Of a DNA stretch of 64,000 bases, positions 17,057 through 24,707 are shown one piece after another. The notes below the pieces were generated by a model. It made no database searches. It was not told the origin of the DNA and worked only from the letters and a program-made list of their open reading frames with translations. This DNA is from Aldehydirespirator sp965248735. Lineage in GTDB: Bacteria > Actinomycetota > Acidimicrobiia > Acidimicrobiales > Aldehydirespiratoraceae. Each line of letters opens with the position of its first letter. The stretch's first letter is position 1. The DNA is taken from positions 1,426,001-1,490,000 of the forward strand of contig OZ252146.1 of the NCBI GenBank assembly GCA_965248735.1, in the 5' to 3' direction. Made by a program: the position numbers and the translations under genes.

Positions 17057-18015
17057 TGGACACGCCCGCGGCGAACAGCACCGGTACCGAAGCGACCGGC
17101 ACCGAAGCGACCGGCACGGAAGCGACCGGTACCGAAGCGACCGGCACCGACAAGCCGGAGACAGCGCCGAGCCGCCTTCGGAGGCTGGCGCGGCTGGCGC
17201 GGGAGCGCCCGGTGTTCGTGGTGCTTCTGGGTGTGCTGATCCTGCATTTCTTCATCGGGATCACCGGCCCGTGGTGGGCGCCGTTCGAGCACGACAAGAT
17301 GCTCGTCGGCGACACCTTCACCGGCCCGTCGTGGGACCACTGGTTCGGCACCGACAACTTCGGGCGGGACGTGTTCAGCCGGGTGGTCCGCGGCGAGCGA
17401 ATCGTGTTGATCCAGGGGCTGTCGGCATCGGGCTTGGCCATCCTCGCCGGCTCCACCATCGGCATCATGCTGGCCTACAAGCGGGGGTGGGTCGACGAGG
17501 TGGGCATGAGGGGCGTCGACATCATGCTGGCCCTGCCGGGGCTGATCCTGACCCTGCTGATCCTGGGCTCCGTCGAGACCAGCAACTTGGTGATCATCCT
17601 GACTGTTGCCTTCTTCTTCACGTGGCCGGTGACCATCACCATCAGGGCCGCGGCCCTGGGGGTGGTCACCGAGGACTTCGTCACCAAGGCCAAGCTGAGA
17701 GGCGAGTCGGCCCTCTCGATCGCACGGCGCGAGATCCTCCCCAACGTGCTGGGAAACGTGCTGGTGGAGTTCTCGCTGCGCACCGGGTACGCGGTGTTCT
17801 TCGTTGGCGCGCTGAGCTTCCTGGGCTTCGCGGCCGCGCCGCCGTCGCCGGAGTGGGGGCTGATGATCAACGAGGGCCGCAAGTTCCTCAGCGCCTCCAA
17901 GTGGATGGTCCTGGGCCCGGCAATGGCCCTGGCATCGCTGGTGGTCGCCTTGAGCCTGGTGACCGAGGAGGTCAGCGACATCCTCGGCGTGTCCACCCGG
18001 CGGAGTTCGGACTGA
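17056..18015 (+). CDS. ABC permease, DppC/OppC type
   Basis: A 319-residue inner-membrane permease. Residues 9-32 are five in-frame copies of TGTEA (15-bp repeat), an odd hydrophilic N-terminal extension. HWFGTDNFGRDVFSRVVRGE near 95-115 is the OppC hallmark, and AKLRGESALSIARREILPN near 212-230 is the EAA loop. It starts with TGATG overlap on the DppB gene and ends with TGATG overlap on the ATPase gene, so the three are translationally coupled. Confidence 0.9.
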   Translation: MDTPAANSTGTEATGTEATGTEATGTEATGTDKPETAPSRLRRLARLARERPVFVVLLGVLILHFFIGITGPWWAPFEHDKMLVGDTFTGPSWDHWFGTDNFGRDVFSRVVRGERIVLIQGLSASGLAILAGSTIGIMLAYKRGWVDEVGMRGVDIMLALPGLILTLLILGSVETSNLVIILTVAFFFTWPVTITIRAAALGVVTEDFVTKAKLRGESALSIARREILPNVLGNVLVEFSLRTGYAVFFVGALSFLGFAAAPPSPEWGLMINEGRKFLSASKWMVLGPAMALASLVVALSLVTEEVSDILGVSTRRSSD

Positions 18016-19073
18016 TGGCTGGTAGCTCTGCCGTCGGCGGCACGATGACTTCGGCGGCTGCGAGCGATGCGGCCACCAACGGCTCCTCCTCCGAGCCGCT
18101 GGTGCGGGTCGAGAATCTCACCGTCGACTACCGCAACGAAGACGAGTGGGTGAGCGTGGTCAAGAACGTGACGTTCGAGATCGGCCGAGGCGAGACGCTG
18201 GGCCTGGCCGGGGAGTCCGGCTGCGGCAAGACCACCACCGCGCTGGCAATGTTCGGCTACAACAAGCCCGGCAGCCGGGTGGCGGGGGGCCGGATCACCT
18301 TCGACGGCCGGGACCTGCTGGGCCTGTCCGACCGCCAGATGCAGCCCATCCGGGGCGCCCGGATCTCGCTGGTGCCCCAGAACCCGGCCAGCACCCTCAC
18401 CCCGTCAATGAAGGTCGGCCGCCAGGTGGTTGAGACGCTTGAGGGCCACGGGGTGAGCTCGGGCAGCGACGCCGCCGAGCGCACCGTGGAGATCTTCACC
18501 CAGGTGGGGCTGCCCGAGCCGGCCAAGATGGCCCGGCGCTACCCCCATCAGCTCAGCGGCGGCCAGCAGCAGCGGGTGGTGATCGCCATCGCCATCGCCT
18601 GCCGACCCGACCTGATCGTGCTGGACGAGCCCACCACCGCGCTGGACGTGACCACCCAGGCCCGGCTGCTCGACCTGTTCGCCCACATCAAGGGCACCAG
18701 CGGCATGAGCGCCCTGTACGTGAGCCACAACCTGGGCGTGCTCGAGCAGATCTGCGACCGGGTGGCGGTGATGTACGCCGGGGAGCTCATCGAGATCGCG
18801 GCCACCGCCGACCTGTTCAACCGGCCCCGCCACCCCTACACCCGGGGCCTGATCGCGGCCGTGCCCCGGGTGGAGGCCCAGCACGCCGGCACCGAGAAGC
18901 TGCGGGGCCTGCTGCGCCGCGACGAGCTTCCCGAGGGGTGCGGCTTCGCGCCCCGGTGCCCTTACGCCATGCCCGAGTGCTTCACCGATCCGCAGCGGCT
19001 GGCCGAGATCGAGCCGTCGCACCATGTGGCCTGCTGGCGGGTCCCCGACATCGAGGCCGAGGCAACGCCATGA
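18015..19073 (+). CDS. ABC transporter ATPase, DppD type
   Basis: A 352-residue nucleotide-binding subunit. Walker A is GESGCGKTT near residue 66, the signature LSGGQQQR near 180, Walker B LIVLDEPT near 200 and the switch His in YVSHNLG. The C-terminal CGFAPRCPYAMPEC cluster is the Cys motif common in OppD/OppF proteins. It starts at ATG 18015 within TGATG. Its stop is the first ATGA of the mini-ORF relay leading to the second ATPase. It powers import together with the DppF partner. Confidence 0.92.
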   Translation: MAGSSAVGGTMTSAAASDAATNGSSSEPLVRVENLTVDYRNEDEWVSVVKNVTFEIGRGETLGLAGESGCGKTTTALAMFGYNKPGSRVAGGRITFDGRDLLGLSDRQMQPIRGARISLVPQNPASTLTPSMKVGRQVVETLEGHGVSSGSDAAERTVEIFTQVGLPEPAKMARRYPHQLSGGQQQRVVIAIAIACRPDLIVLDEPTTALDVTTQARLLDLFAHIKGTSGMSALYVSHNLGVLEQICDRVAVMYAGELIEIAATADLFNRPRHPYTRGLIAAVPRVEAQHAGTEKLRGLLRRDELPEGCGFAPRCPYAMPECFTDPQRLAEIEPSHHVACWRVPDIEAEATP

Positions 19074-19224
19074 CCGAATCTGTGTGCGCAAACCGGCCGT
19101 ATGGGCCGACAACCTCAAACAGATCGGGAGGGCCGCGGCCATGACCGGATCTGTGTGCGGAAACTGGCCATATGGGCCAAGAAGCTCGAACAGTTCGGGA
19201 TGGGCCGGGGCCGAAGCGCGATGA
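19070..19224 (+). other. Two coupled mini-ORFs between the ATPase genes
   Basis: The DppD stop overlaps an ATG (19070) that opens a 24-codon ORF, MTESVCANRPYGPTTSNRSG plus four residues, ending at 19144. That stop overlaps ATG 19141 of a 27-codon ORF, MTGSVCGNWPYGPRSSNSSG plus seven, ending at 19224, which in turn overlaps the DppF start (19221). All three overlaps are ATGA. The two ORFs are an imperfect 71-bp duplication. I infer a reinitiation relay that could set the DppD:DppF ratio; the peptides themselves have no recognisable fold. Confidence 0.6.
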
Positions 19225-20273
19225 CGCCGCTGCTCGAAGCCGAGGACGTCCAGATCTCCTACCGGCCCCGCCGCGGGCTTGTGTCGAGGCTGGTACGAGC
19301 CCTGCGGTCCGACACCACCGAACCGGTGCCCGCGGTGCACGACGTGTCCTTCACCATCAACCCCGGCGAGACGGTGGCCCTGGTCGGCGAGAGCGGCAGC
19401 GGCAAGACCACCCTGGCCCGCTCCATCGCCGGGCTGATCCAGCCCCAGCGGGGGAGGCTGCGCTTCGAGGGCGCCGACATCACCGTGCCCGTTCATCGCC
19501 GGCCGCCGGAGCGGCTGCGCCACATCCAGTACGTGTTCCAGAACCCGGCATCGTCGCTCAACCCCCGCCGCAAGGTCCGCTACAACCTGGGTCGCACCCT
19601 CGACGTGTTCTTCGACCTGTCCAAGGCCGAGAGGCGCGACCGCATGGCCGAACTGCTGGCCAGCGTCCACCTCGACCCCGGCTACATCGACCGCTACCCG
19701 CCCCAGCTCAGCGGGGGCGAGGCCCAGCGGGTGGCCATCGCCCAGGCCCTGGCCGCGGAGCCCAAGCTGATCCTGTGCGACGAGATCCTGTCGGCCCTCG
19801 ACGTGTCGGTGCAGGACAACATCCTGGAGCTGCTGCGGGAGCTGCAGGCCAGGACCGACGTGGCCTACCTGTTCATCGCCCACGACCTGGCTGTGGTGCG
19901 CTGGCTGGCCGACCGGGTGGTGGTGCTGTACCACGGCCGCATTGTGGAGTCGGGCACCGTCGAGGAGATCTTCACCCCGCCCCATCACCCCTACACCGCG
20001 CTGCTGCTCGACTCGATCCCCGGCAGGGGCGAGCACCAGGTGGCTGCTCTTGCCGAGGACGCCGCGACGGTGGGCACCGCCCCCGAATTCGGCTGCGCCT
20101 TCGAGCCCCGCTGCATCCACCGCATCGCCGGCGTGTGCGAGGTCGACGACCCGCCCCGCCTACAGGACAGCAACACCCACGACGTGCTGTGCCACCTCAA
20201 CGCCGAGCAGCGAGCGCCGCTGCAAGCCAGCTCCACGGCCGCGGTGGCCGCACGACCCGAGGGTGCCGGATGA
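19221..20273 (+). CDS. ABC transporter ATPase, DppF type
   Basis: A 350-residue second ATPase of the importer. Walker A GESGSGKTT near residue 55, Q-loop QYVFQNPASSLNPRRKV, signature LSGGEAQR near 163, Walker B LILCDEILSALD (Ile where Pro is usual) and IAHDLAVV switch are all present, then the CAFEPRCIHRIAGVC Cys cluster. Translation can start further upstream in this frame, but ATG 19221 aligns with family starts and overlaps the last mini-ORF. Its stop also overlaps an ATG (20270) opening a 53-codon ORF through the dispersed repeat, which leads to no further gene. Confidence 0.9.
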   Translation: MTPLLEAEDVQISYRPRRGLVSRLVRALRSDTTEPVPAVHDVSFTINPGETVALVGESGSGKTTLARSIAGLIQPQRGRLRFEGADITVPVHRRPPERLRHIQYVFQNPASSLNPRRKVRYNLGRTLDVFFDLSKAERRDRMAELLASVHLDPGYIDRYPPQLSGGEAQRVAIAQALAAEPKLILCDEILSALDVSVQDNILELLRELQARTDVAYLFIAHDLAVVRWLADRVVVLYHGRIVESGTVEEIFTPPHHPYTALLLDSIPGRGEHQVAALAEDAATVGTAPEFGCAFEPRCIHRIAGVCEVDDPPRLQDSNTHDVLCHLNAEQRAPLQASSTAAVAARPEGAG

Positions 20274-20297
20274 CCGCCGCCGTGGATCATCTGTCGC

Positions 20298-20500
20298 TCA
20301 GAGGCCGAGCGGATAGGCCCCAGCTCGCGAGGACTCTCCAAGGGCGCCGAGCGAGGCCCGGGCCCGAGCGGCCCGTGAGTAGCCCTATGTCAAGCTCGCA
20401 TCAAATCTGCACGGGTATTGCTCCTATATGACGAATTTTTCTACTTATTTCGGTCGAGCACGGCCCGAGCGGCCCGTGAGCGCTACGAACAAGAGCGGGG
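20298..20500. repeat. Dispersed repeat, copies 2 and 3 (partial)
   Basis: 20298-20380 repeats GAGGCCGAGCGGATAGGCC and GGCCCGAGCGGCCCGTGAG from the 15.9 kb element. After an AT-richer insert (GACGAATTTTTCTACTTATT at about 20430-20449), 20455-20500 repeats GGCCCGAGCGGCCCGTGAGCG and an AGAGCGG end. The space between DppF and the lyase gene holds nothing else I can recognise apart from the SD AGGGAGG at 20548. Confidence 0.6.
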
Positions 20501-20558
20501 AACAACATGCTTCACCTCGAGACGGTGACCCATCCGCGCGGCCCTTTAGGGAGGCCCG

Positions 20559-21509
20559 ATGACTGACGCCTCGGACCGGCGGCAGCGCCTGCAGGGCTGC
20601 TACGTGACCGTCCCCACCATGTTCCGCGACGACGTCGAGCTGTCGGTCGACCTGGACGCCATGCGCAAGCACGTGGGCTTCCTGATCGACGGCGGGATCA
20701 CCACCGGCAACGGGGTGCTGCTGGCCTGCGGCGCGGCCGGGGACTTCTCCACCATGACCTTCGACGAGCGGGTGGCGGTGACCTCCGCCGTGGTAGAGGA
20801 GGCCGCCGGCCGGGTCCCGGTGGTGATGGGCGGCCAGACCACCAGCACCACCGAGCTGGTGCTCCTGGCCCGAGCGGCGACCGACATCGGCGCCGAGTTC
20901 ATGCAGGTCTCGCCGCCGTTCTATTTCGCCCACACCGACGACGACTTCATGGAGTATGTGGCCGCGGCCGCAGCCGCCTCTGATGTCGGCATGGTGGTGT
21001 ACAACACTCACTGGACCAGCCTGGAGATCTCCAACTCCCTCATCGACCGCCTGGCCACCCTGGGCACGGTGGCGGGCCTGAAGTGGTCGATGCCCGACAA
21101 CGGCTTCATGGAGTTCGAGGGGGTGGTGGCCGACTACTCCGACCGGTTCTGCATCATCGACAACCAGCTGCGATTCCCCACCAGCCACATGCTCGGCGCT
21201 AGGGGCATCGAGGTCCACATCTGCAACTTCTGGCCCCAGTGGGGGGTGCGCATGTGGAACCTGCTCAACGACGGCCGCTACGTCGAGGCCCAGCACGAGC
21301 TGGTGAGGGTGGTGCTGCCGTTCATGCGGCTGTGGACCGAGATGGAGGGCTACACCAGCGGCGACGGGCACCTCGACAAGCTGTGCATGGAGCTGGTCGG
21401 CCTGCCGTCGAGCCGCAGCCGGCCCCCGACCCGCGACATCCGCGACCTCTACCGCGACAAGGCCCGAGCCATGCTGCAGTCGATCGGCGCCCCCAACGTC
21501 CTGGGCTGA
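20559..21509 (+). CDS. Dihydrodipicolinate synthase / sugar-acid lyase-dehydratase family protein
   Basis: A 316-residue TIM-barrel class I aldolase-type enzyme. The Schiff-base Lys is in VAGLKWSMPD near residue 174, and the partner Tyr in VVYNTHWTS near 147. The substrate loop reads GNGVLLACGAAGDF instead of the GTTGE of true lysine-pathway enzymes, so I favour a 2-keto-3-deoxy sugar-acid dehydratase or aldolase over lysine synthesis. ATG 20559 follows AGGGAGG. It lies behind the importer operon, and its product would suit the semialdehyde dehydrogenase at 10.5 kb. Its last 70 bases recur at 22553-22623. Confidence 0.8.
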   Translation: MTDASDRRQRLQGCYVTVPTMFRDDVELSVDLDAMRKHVGFLIDGGITTGNGVLLACGAAGDFSTMTFDERVAVTSAVVEEAAGRVPVVMGGQTTSTTELVLLARAATDIGAEFMQVSPPFYFAHTDDDFMEYVAAAAAASDVGMVVYNTHWTSLEISNSLIDRLATLGTVAGLKWSMPDNGFMEFEGVVADYSDRFCIIDNQLRFPTSHMLGARGIEVHICNFWPQWGVRMWNLLNDGRYVEAQHELVRVVLPFMRLWTEMEGYTSGDGHLDKLCMELVGLPSSRSRPPTRDIRDLYRDKARAMLQSIGAPNVLG

Positions 21510-21596
21510 GGTTGTGGGCTGAGCCTGAGCCGTCTCGGCGCTCGTCTCCGGGATCGCATGCACGTACCGCATATGGCTATGGCTGCTGTCTATGAC

Positions 21597-21602
21597 TATA
21601 AT
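21597..21602 (+). promoter_or_regulatory. -10 box of the third TA module
   Basis: A consensus TATAAT 32 bases before the antitoxin ATG, in an AT-richer patch. No convincing -35 is visible. The leader carries the SD GGGAGGA at 21621. Confidence 0.55.
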
Positions 21603-21633
21603 CCCGGGTGGCCGCCTATCGGGAGGATGTGAC

Positions 21634-21930
21634 ATGACAACGGACGAACACGGCCAGCGGACGATTCCGGCGGGCGAGTTCAAGAACCGGTGCCTGGCGC
21701 TTATGGACGAGGTGAACGAGACCGGCGCCGAGATCGTCATCACCAAGCATGGCCGGCCGGTATCGCGGCTCGTTCCAGCGGCGCGGTCGGCGCCTGTGAT
21801 GTGGGGGCGATACCGGGAGCAGGTCCGCATAACTGGCGACGTCGTCGCGCCCGCTGTCCCGGCTGAGGACTGGGAAGCTGTCGGCAGTCCCGCCCGTGTG
21901 CTGGATCCTGACCTGCCGCGGCGCCCGTGA
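21634..21930 (+). CDS. Phd/YefM-type antitoxin
   Basis: A 98-residue antitoxin. IPAGEFKNRCLALMDEVNET and VITKHGRPVSRLVPA are the Phd fold's dimer and DNA-binding core. The C-terminal acidic part (VPAEDWEAVGSP) should bind the toxin. ATG 21634 is preceded by GGGAGGA at a good distance; the in-frame ATG at 21592 lies upstream of the -10 box. Its stop overlaps the PIN toxin's GTG. Confidence 0.85.
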   Translation: MTTDEHGQRTIPAGEFKNRCLALMDEVNETGAEIVITKHGRPVSRLVPAARSAPVMWGRYREQVRITGDVVAPAVPAEDWEAVGSPARVLDPDLPRRP

Positions 21931-22343
21931 TCCTTCTCGACACGCATGTGCTGATCTGGCTCGTAGCGGGATCGCCGCTCATCGGGCAGGAGGCTCGCCG
22001 TGAGATCCAGTCGGTGTGGGCTCAGGGCGCCGCGGCTGTCTCATCGTTCACTTTCTGGGAGATCGCCCTGCTCCATGAGGGAGGGCGCCTCGACCTGGAC
22101 CTCCCGCCGCGCTCCCTGCGCCAACGCCTGGTGGCCGACGGGCTGCGGATCGTTCCCGTGGACGACGAGACGGCCATCCGCTCGGTGGAACTTGGGGCCG
22201 AGGGGTTTCACGCCGACCCTGCCGACCGCATCATCGCCGCAACCGCCGTCATCAGGGGCTACCGGCTGGCCACCGCCGACCGCGAGATCACCGCATGGGC
22301 GAGCCGGTCGCGGATCGTCGCGACACTCGACCCGACAGTCTGA
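21927..22343 (+). CDS. PIN-domain toxin
   Basis: A 138-residue PIN ribonuclease: ILLDTHVLIWLVAG (first Asp), SFTFWEIALL (Glu), DPADRIIAATAV and TADREITAW (later Asp residues). The GTG start overlaps the antitoxin stop by four bases. The whole module sits between the lyase gene's 3' end and a second copy of that 3' end, so it looks inserted. Confidence 0.88.
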   Translation: MILLDTHVLIWLVAGSPLIGQEARREIQSVWAQGAAAVSSFTFWEIALLHEGGRLDLDLPPRSLRQRLVADGLRIVPVDDETAIRSVELGAEGFHADPADRIIAATAVIRGYRLATADREITAWASRSRIVATLDPTV

Positions 22344-22552
22344 GCGGCGACGGGCGGCACTGGCCTGGCGGCGCCGCAGGCTGCCCCAACCACAACCACC
22401 GTCAGCGTGCGCCTGGTGATGCGCTAGCTACACGCTGTGTGCGCTCCGCGGCGTCTGTCCGCCTGCGGTCGTCTGCTCTCGCGTCCGCGGAGCCCTCCGG
22501 GTCCGGGGTGCCCGTTCGAGGCTCCGCCTTGTCCGTGACGTACTATCGGCGG
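22344..22552. other. Intergenic region after the third TA module
   Basis: About 200 bases rich in CGTCTGCTCTCGCG-type sequence. I see no ORF, hairpin or repeat I can support. Confidence 0.3.
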
Positions 22553-22623
22553 GGCCCGGGACATGCTGTAGTCGATCGGCGCACCCAACGTCCTGGGCTG
22601 AGGTTGTGGGCTGAGCCTGAGCC
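22553..22623 (+). pseudogene. Second copy of the lyase gene's 3' end
   Basis: It matches 21461-21531 almost base for base through ATGCTG(C/T)AGTCGATCGGCGC, CAACGTCCTGGGCTGAGG and TTGTGGGCTGAGCCTGAGCC. In the copy, the Gln codon CAG is TAG, so it cannot be read through. It ends exactly at the stop of the opposing PhyH gene. The two copies are direct repeats bracketing the third TA module. Confidence 0.8.
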
Positions 22624-23460
22624 TCAGCCGCCGGGGCAAGGCAACGGCACCACGTGGTGGCGGCCGGTGTAGTCACGGCCCCGCAGGATCGCCACCTCAC
22701 GCGGCTCATCGGGGGCATGGCGGGCACGGTCGCGGCCCGCGTAGAGAGGGTTGCCGGTCACCCGCACGAACGGCACCGTGACCCGCGGCGTCAGCGCGAT
22801 GCGGGGGCAGGCCGTGCGGTTGGGGCCGGACCCGTGCAGCGTGTTCTCACTGAACAGCACGAACTCCCCCGGTTCCAGCTCAAAGGCCCGAATGTCGGCG
22901 GGATCGATGGCATCCGCCGGTACGGCCTGGTGGAACGAGGTGCGGGTCGCGTCCACATCGTGCTGGAAGGTGCTGGTATGCGACCGGAGGACCACCTGGA
23001 GGCAACCGTTGTCAAGAGTCGCTTCGGTGATGGCGATCCAGGCCGATACTTGGACCATCGGCCGCAGATCGAAGTAGGCCCCATCCTGGTGCCACGGCAC
23101 CTCGGTATAGCGCCTCTCCTCACCGGAGGCCTCGGCCACAGGCTGTTTGATCTGGAAGTTGCTGCGCCAGATCAACAGGTCGGGGCCGATCAGCGAAGCG
23201 ATGCGCTCTACCAGCTCCGGTCCCCGGCACAGGCGGCAAACCGCAGCGTTGTCGAGATGGCGGTCGTGATAGTGCAAGTCGGGGTCATCGTCGTGTTCCC
23301 CGGGGGTGATGATCTCGGCCATGATCCGTTCCCGCATCGGGGCCATTAGGGCGGGCGAGACCAACCGGTAGGGTCCAAGCACGCCATCGCGGTGATACGT
23401 CTCTATCTCTGCAGCGTCCAGCGGAAACCTCAGCTCGGTCACGAGGGGGACTCCACTCAT
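22624..23460 (-). CDS. Phytanoyl-CoA dioxygenase family oxygenase
   Basis: A 278-residue Fe(II)/2-oxoglutarate oxygenase. The iron ligands are His and Asp in PWHQDGAYFD (about 122-131) and a His in NTLHGSGPNRT (about 210); an Arg in ACPRIALTPRVTVPFVRV would hold 2-oxoglutarate. TLDNGCLQVVLRSH is the usual PhyH core. It is not closely similar to the PhyH at 12.3 kb or to the fusion at 55.9 kb. Its 3' end meets the duplicated lyase tail, and upstream it faces the fourth TA module. Substrate unknown. Confidence 0.8.
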   Translation of the reverse strand: MSGVPLVTELRFPLDAAEIETYHRDGVLGPYRLVSPALMAPMRERIMAEIITPGEHDDDPDLHYHDRHLDNAAVCRLCRGPELVERIASLIGPDLLIWRSNFQIKQPVAEASGEERRYTEVPWHQDGAYFDLRPMVQVSAWIAITEATLDNGCLQVVLRSHTSTFQHDVDATRTSFHQAVPADAIDPADIRAFELEPGEFVLFSENTLHGSGPNRTACPRIALTPRVTVPFVRVTGNPLYAGRDRARHAPDEPREVAILRGRDYTGRHHVVPLPCPGG

Positions 23461-23517
23461 AGCCTCACACTAGTGAAACCGAGTGAGGCCGCATCTAGCC
23501 GGTGATGGCCGTTCCGT

Positions 23518-23554
23518 TTGATGTAGTCACATTATGGTGTTAATGTGACTACAT
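23518..23554 (+). promoter_or_regulatory. Promoter and perfect operator palindrome of the fourth TA module
   Basis: A perfect inverted repeat with 14-base arms (ATGTAGTCACATTA / TAATGTGACTACAT, 23521-23534 and 23541-23554) around a 6-base centre. A -35 TTGATG (23518) and a -10 TAATGT (23541) lie within it, 17 bases apart. The right arm includes the antitoxin's ATG at 23553, so the mRNA is probably leaderless and the antitoxin-toxin complex could shut it off by covering both promoter boxes. Confidence 0.85.
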
Positions 23555-23807
23555 GACTGTGGGGATTCGGGAACTGAAGGCCAAGCTGTCCGAGTATGTC
23601 AGTCGGGCCGCGAGCGGCGAGCAGATTGTGGTCACCGACCGGGGAAGGCCGGTGGCGCGCCTCGTAGGCCTCGAGGGGGCGTCGATGATCGAGCGGGGCG
23701 TGGAAGAGGGCTGGGTCACGCCAGCGTCCAGGACGCGCCTGGAGCCGGCCGTGCGCTTCTCCGCGCCACGAAGTGTCGCCGACGCTCTCGACGAGGACCG
23801 CGGATGA
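23553..23807 (+). CDS. Phd-type antitoxin
   Basis: An 84-residue antitoxin: GIRELKAKLSEYVSRAASGE and VVTDRGRPVARLVGL form the Phd domain. The C-terminal tail (ADALDEDRG) is acidic, and its last codons, DEDRG-stop, are the seed of the 35-bp repeat that follows. Its ATG is inside the operator palindrome. Its stop overlaps the first of five mini-ORFs rather than the toxin start. Confidence 0.88.
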   Translation: MTVGIRELKAKLSEYVSRAASGEQIVVTDRGRPVARLVGLEGASMIERGVEEGWVTPASRTRLEPAVRFSAPRSVADALDEDRG

Positions 23808-23982
23808 CGCTGCTGTCAGATCTCGACGAGGACCGCGGATGACGCTGCTGTCAGATCTCGACGAGGACCGCGGATGACGCTGCTGTCAGATCTCGACGAG
23901 GACCGCGGATGACGCTGCTGTCAGATCTCGACGAGGACCGCGGATGACGCTGCTGTCAGATCTCGACGAGGACCGCGGATGA
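23790..23982 (+). repeat. 35-bp tandem repeat making five coupled mini-ORFs between antitoxin and toxin
   Basis: Units start at 23790, 23825, 23860, 23895, 23930 and 23965; the first five are identical in sequence and the sixth runs into the toxin. Each unit carries GAGGA six bases before an ATGA. ATGs at 23804, 23839, 23874, 23909 and 23944 each open a 12-codon ORF, MTLLSDLDEDRG, whose stop overlaps the next ATG by ATGA; the last hands over to the toxin ATG at 23979. The unit equals the antitoxin's tail plus a toxin-like head, so it is a duplicated gene junction. A ribosome would need six terminate-restart events to reach the toxin. Confidence 0.9.
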
Positions 23983-24380
23983 CCCTGTATGTGGACACCA
24001 GCGCGCTGTTGAAGCGCTACATCGCCGAGCGCGACTCCGATGTTGCCGACCAGCTCATGGCCACCGATCCGGTTCTCGTAACGTCGCGACTGACCGAGGT
24101 GGAGCTGCGGCGCAACCTGACGCGACTGCTGGAGGGTGATGAGCTGCTCGCAGCCCGCCGACAGGTGCAGGCCGACCTGGACGCATTCGCGCTGGTGAGC
24201 CTCGACGACGTCACCTGCAATGATGCGGCCCGCATAGCCGAACAGACGCTTTGCCGTTCTCTTGACGCGCTGCACGTGGCCGCGGCGCGGCGCGCCGGAG
24301 AATCGACCTGCTTCCTCACGTTCGACGTGCGCCAGGCACAAGCCGCCCGATCCGCGGGCCTCATGGTGCTGGGGATGTGA
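23979..24380 (+). CDS. PIN-domain toxin
   Basis: A 133-residue PIN ribonuclease: TLYVDTSALLKRYIAERDSD, the textbook VapC opening, then RLTEVELRRNL (Glu), SLDALHVAAARR and CFLTFDVRQAQAAR (later acidic residues). The start ATG 23979 is the end of the mini-ORF relay, so its synthesis should be low relative to the antitoxin. All acidic residues expected for activity are present, and the frame is intact. Confidence 0.9.
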   Translation: MTLYVDTSALLKRYIAERDSDVADQLMATDPVLVTSRLTEVELRRNLTRLLEGDELLAARRQVQADLDAFALVSLDDVTCNDAARIAEQTLCRSLDALHVAAARRAGESTCFLTFDVRQAQAARSAGLMVLGM

Positions 24381-24464
24381 CTCAAGCCGTTGCGCGGGTG
24401 CATGAGCCTCGAAGGTCAGCGAATTCACAAGGAATAATGTTCTGATGCCTTGTAGCCTGGTTGC

Positions 24465-24707
24465 ATGTCAAACACCGGAGCAATCAGAGTGTCGCATCGA
24501 GGGCAAATGAGCCTCCCAGCGGCAGCCCGCCGCCGCTGGGGTTTGCACAACGGCGGCGAAGTCACATATCTCGACTTGGGCGAGGCTGTCGTGATCGTCC
24601 CCGCGGCCATCGAGAGTCTGCGCCGTGAACTCATGGAGTCCGTGACCGAAGAGGACTGGCAGATGGCTATAGCGGGGTTCGGTGACCCCGAGTTGGCCAC
24701 CGAGTGA
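24465..24707 (+). CDS. AbrB/MazE-type (SpoVT-like) antitoxin
   Basis: An 80-residue swapped-hairpin DNA-binding protein: RVSHRGQMSLPAAARRRWGL, then GGEVTYLDLGEAVVIVPA is the AbrB fold. The acidic C-terminus (VTEEDWQMAIAGFGDPELATE) resembles antitoxin tails that hold a partner. ATG 24465 starts it. The stop overlaps the GTG of the next gene (GTGA), as in the TA pairs nearby, so I treat both as one TA-like module. Confidence 0.7.
   Translation: MSNTGAIRVSHRGQMSLPAAARRRWGLHNGGEVTYLDLGEAVVIVPAAIESLRRELMESVTEEDWQMAIAGFGDPELATE

Noticed and set aside
20270..20431. A 53-codon ORF overlapping the DppF stop by ATGA
   Set aside because: It runs through the dispersed repeat and ends 127 bases before the next gene, so it is not a bridge; I left it as part of the repeat.
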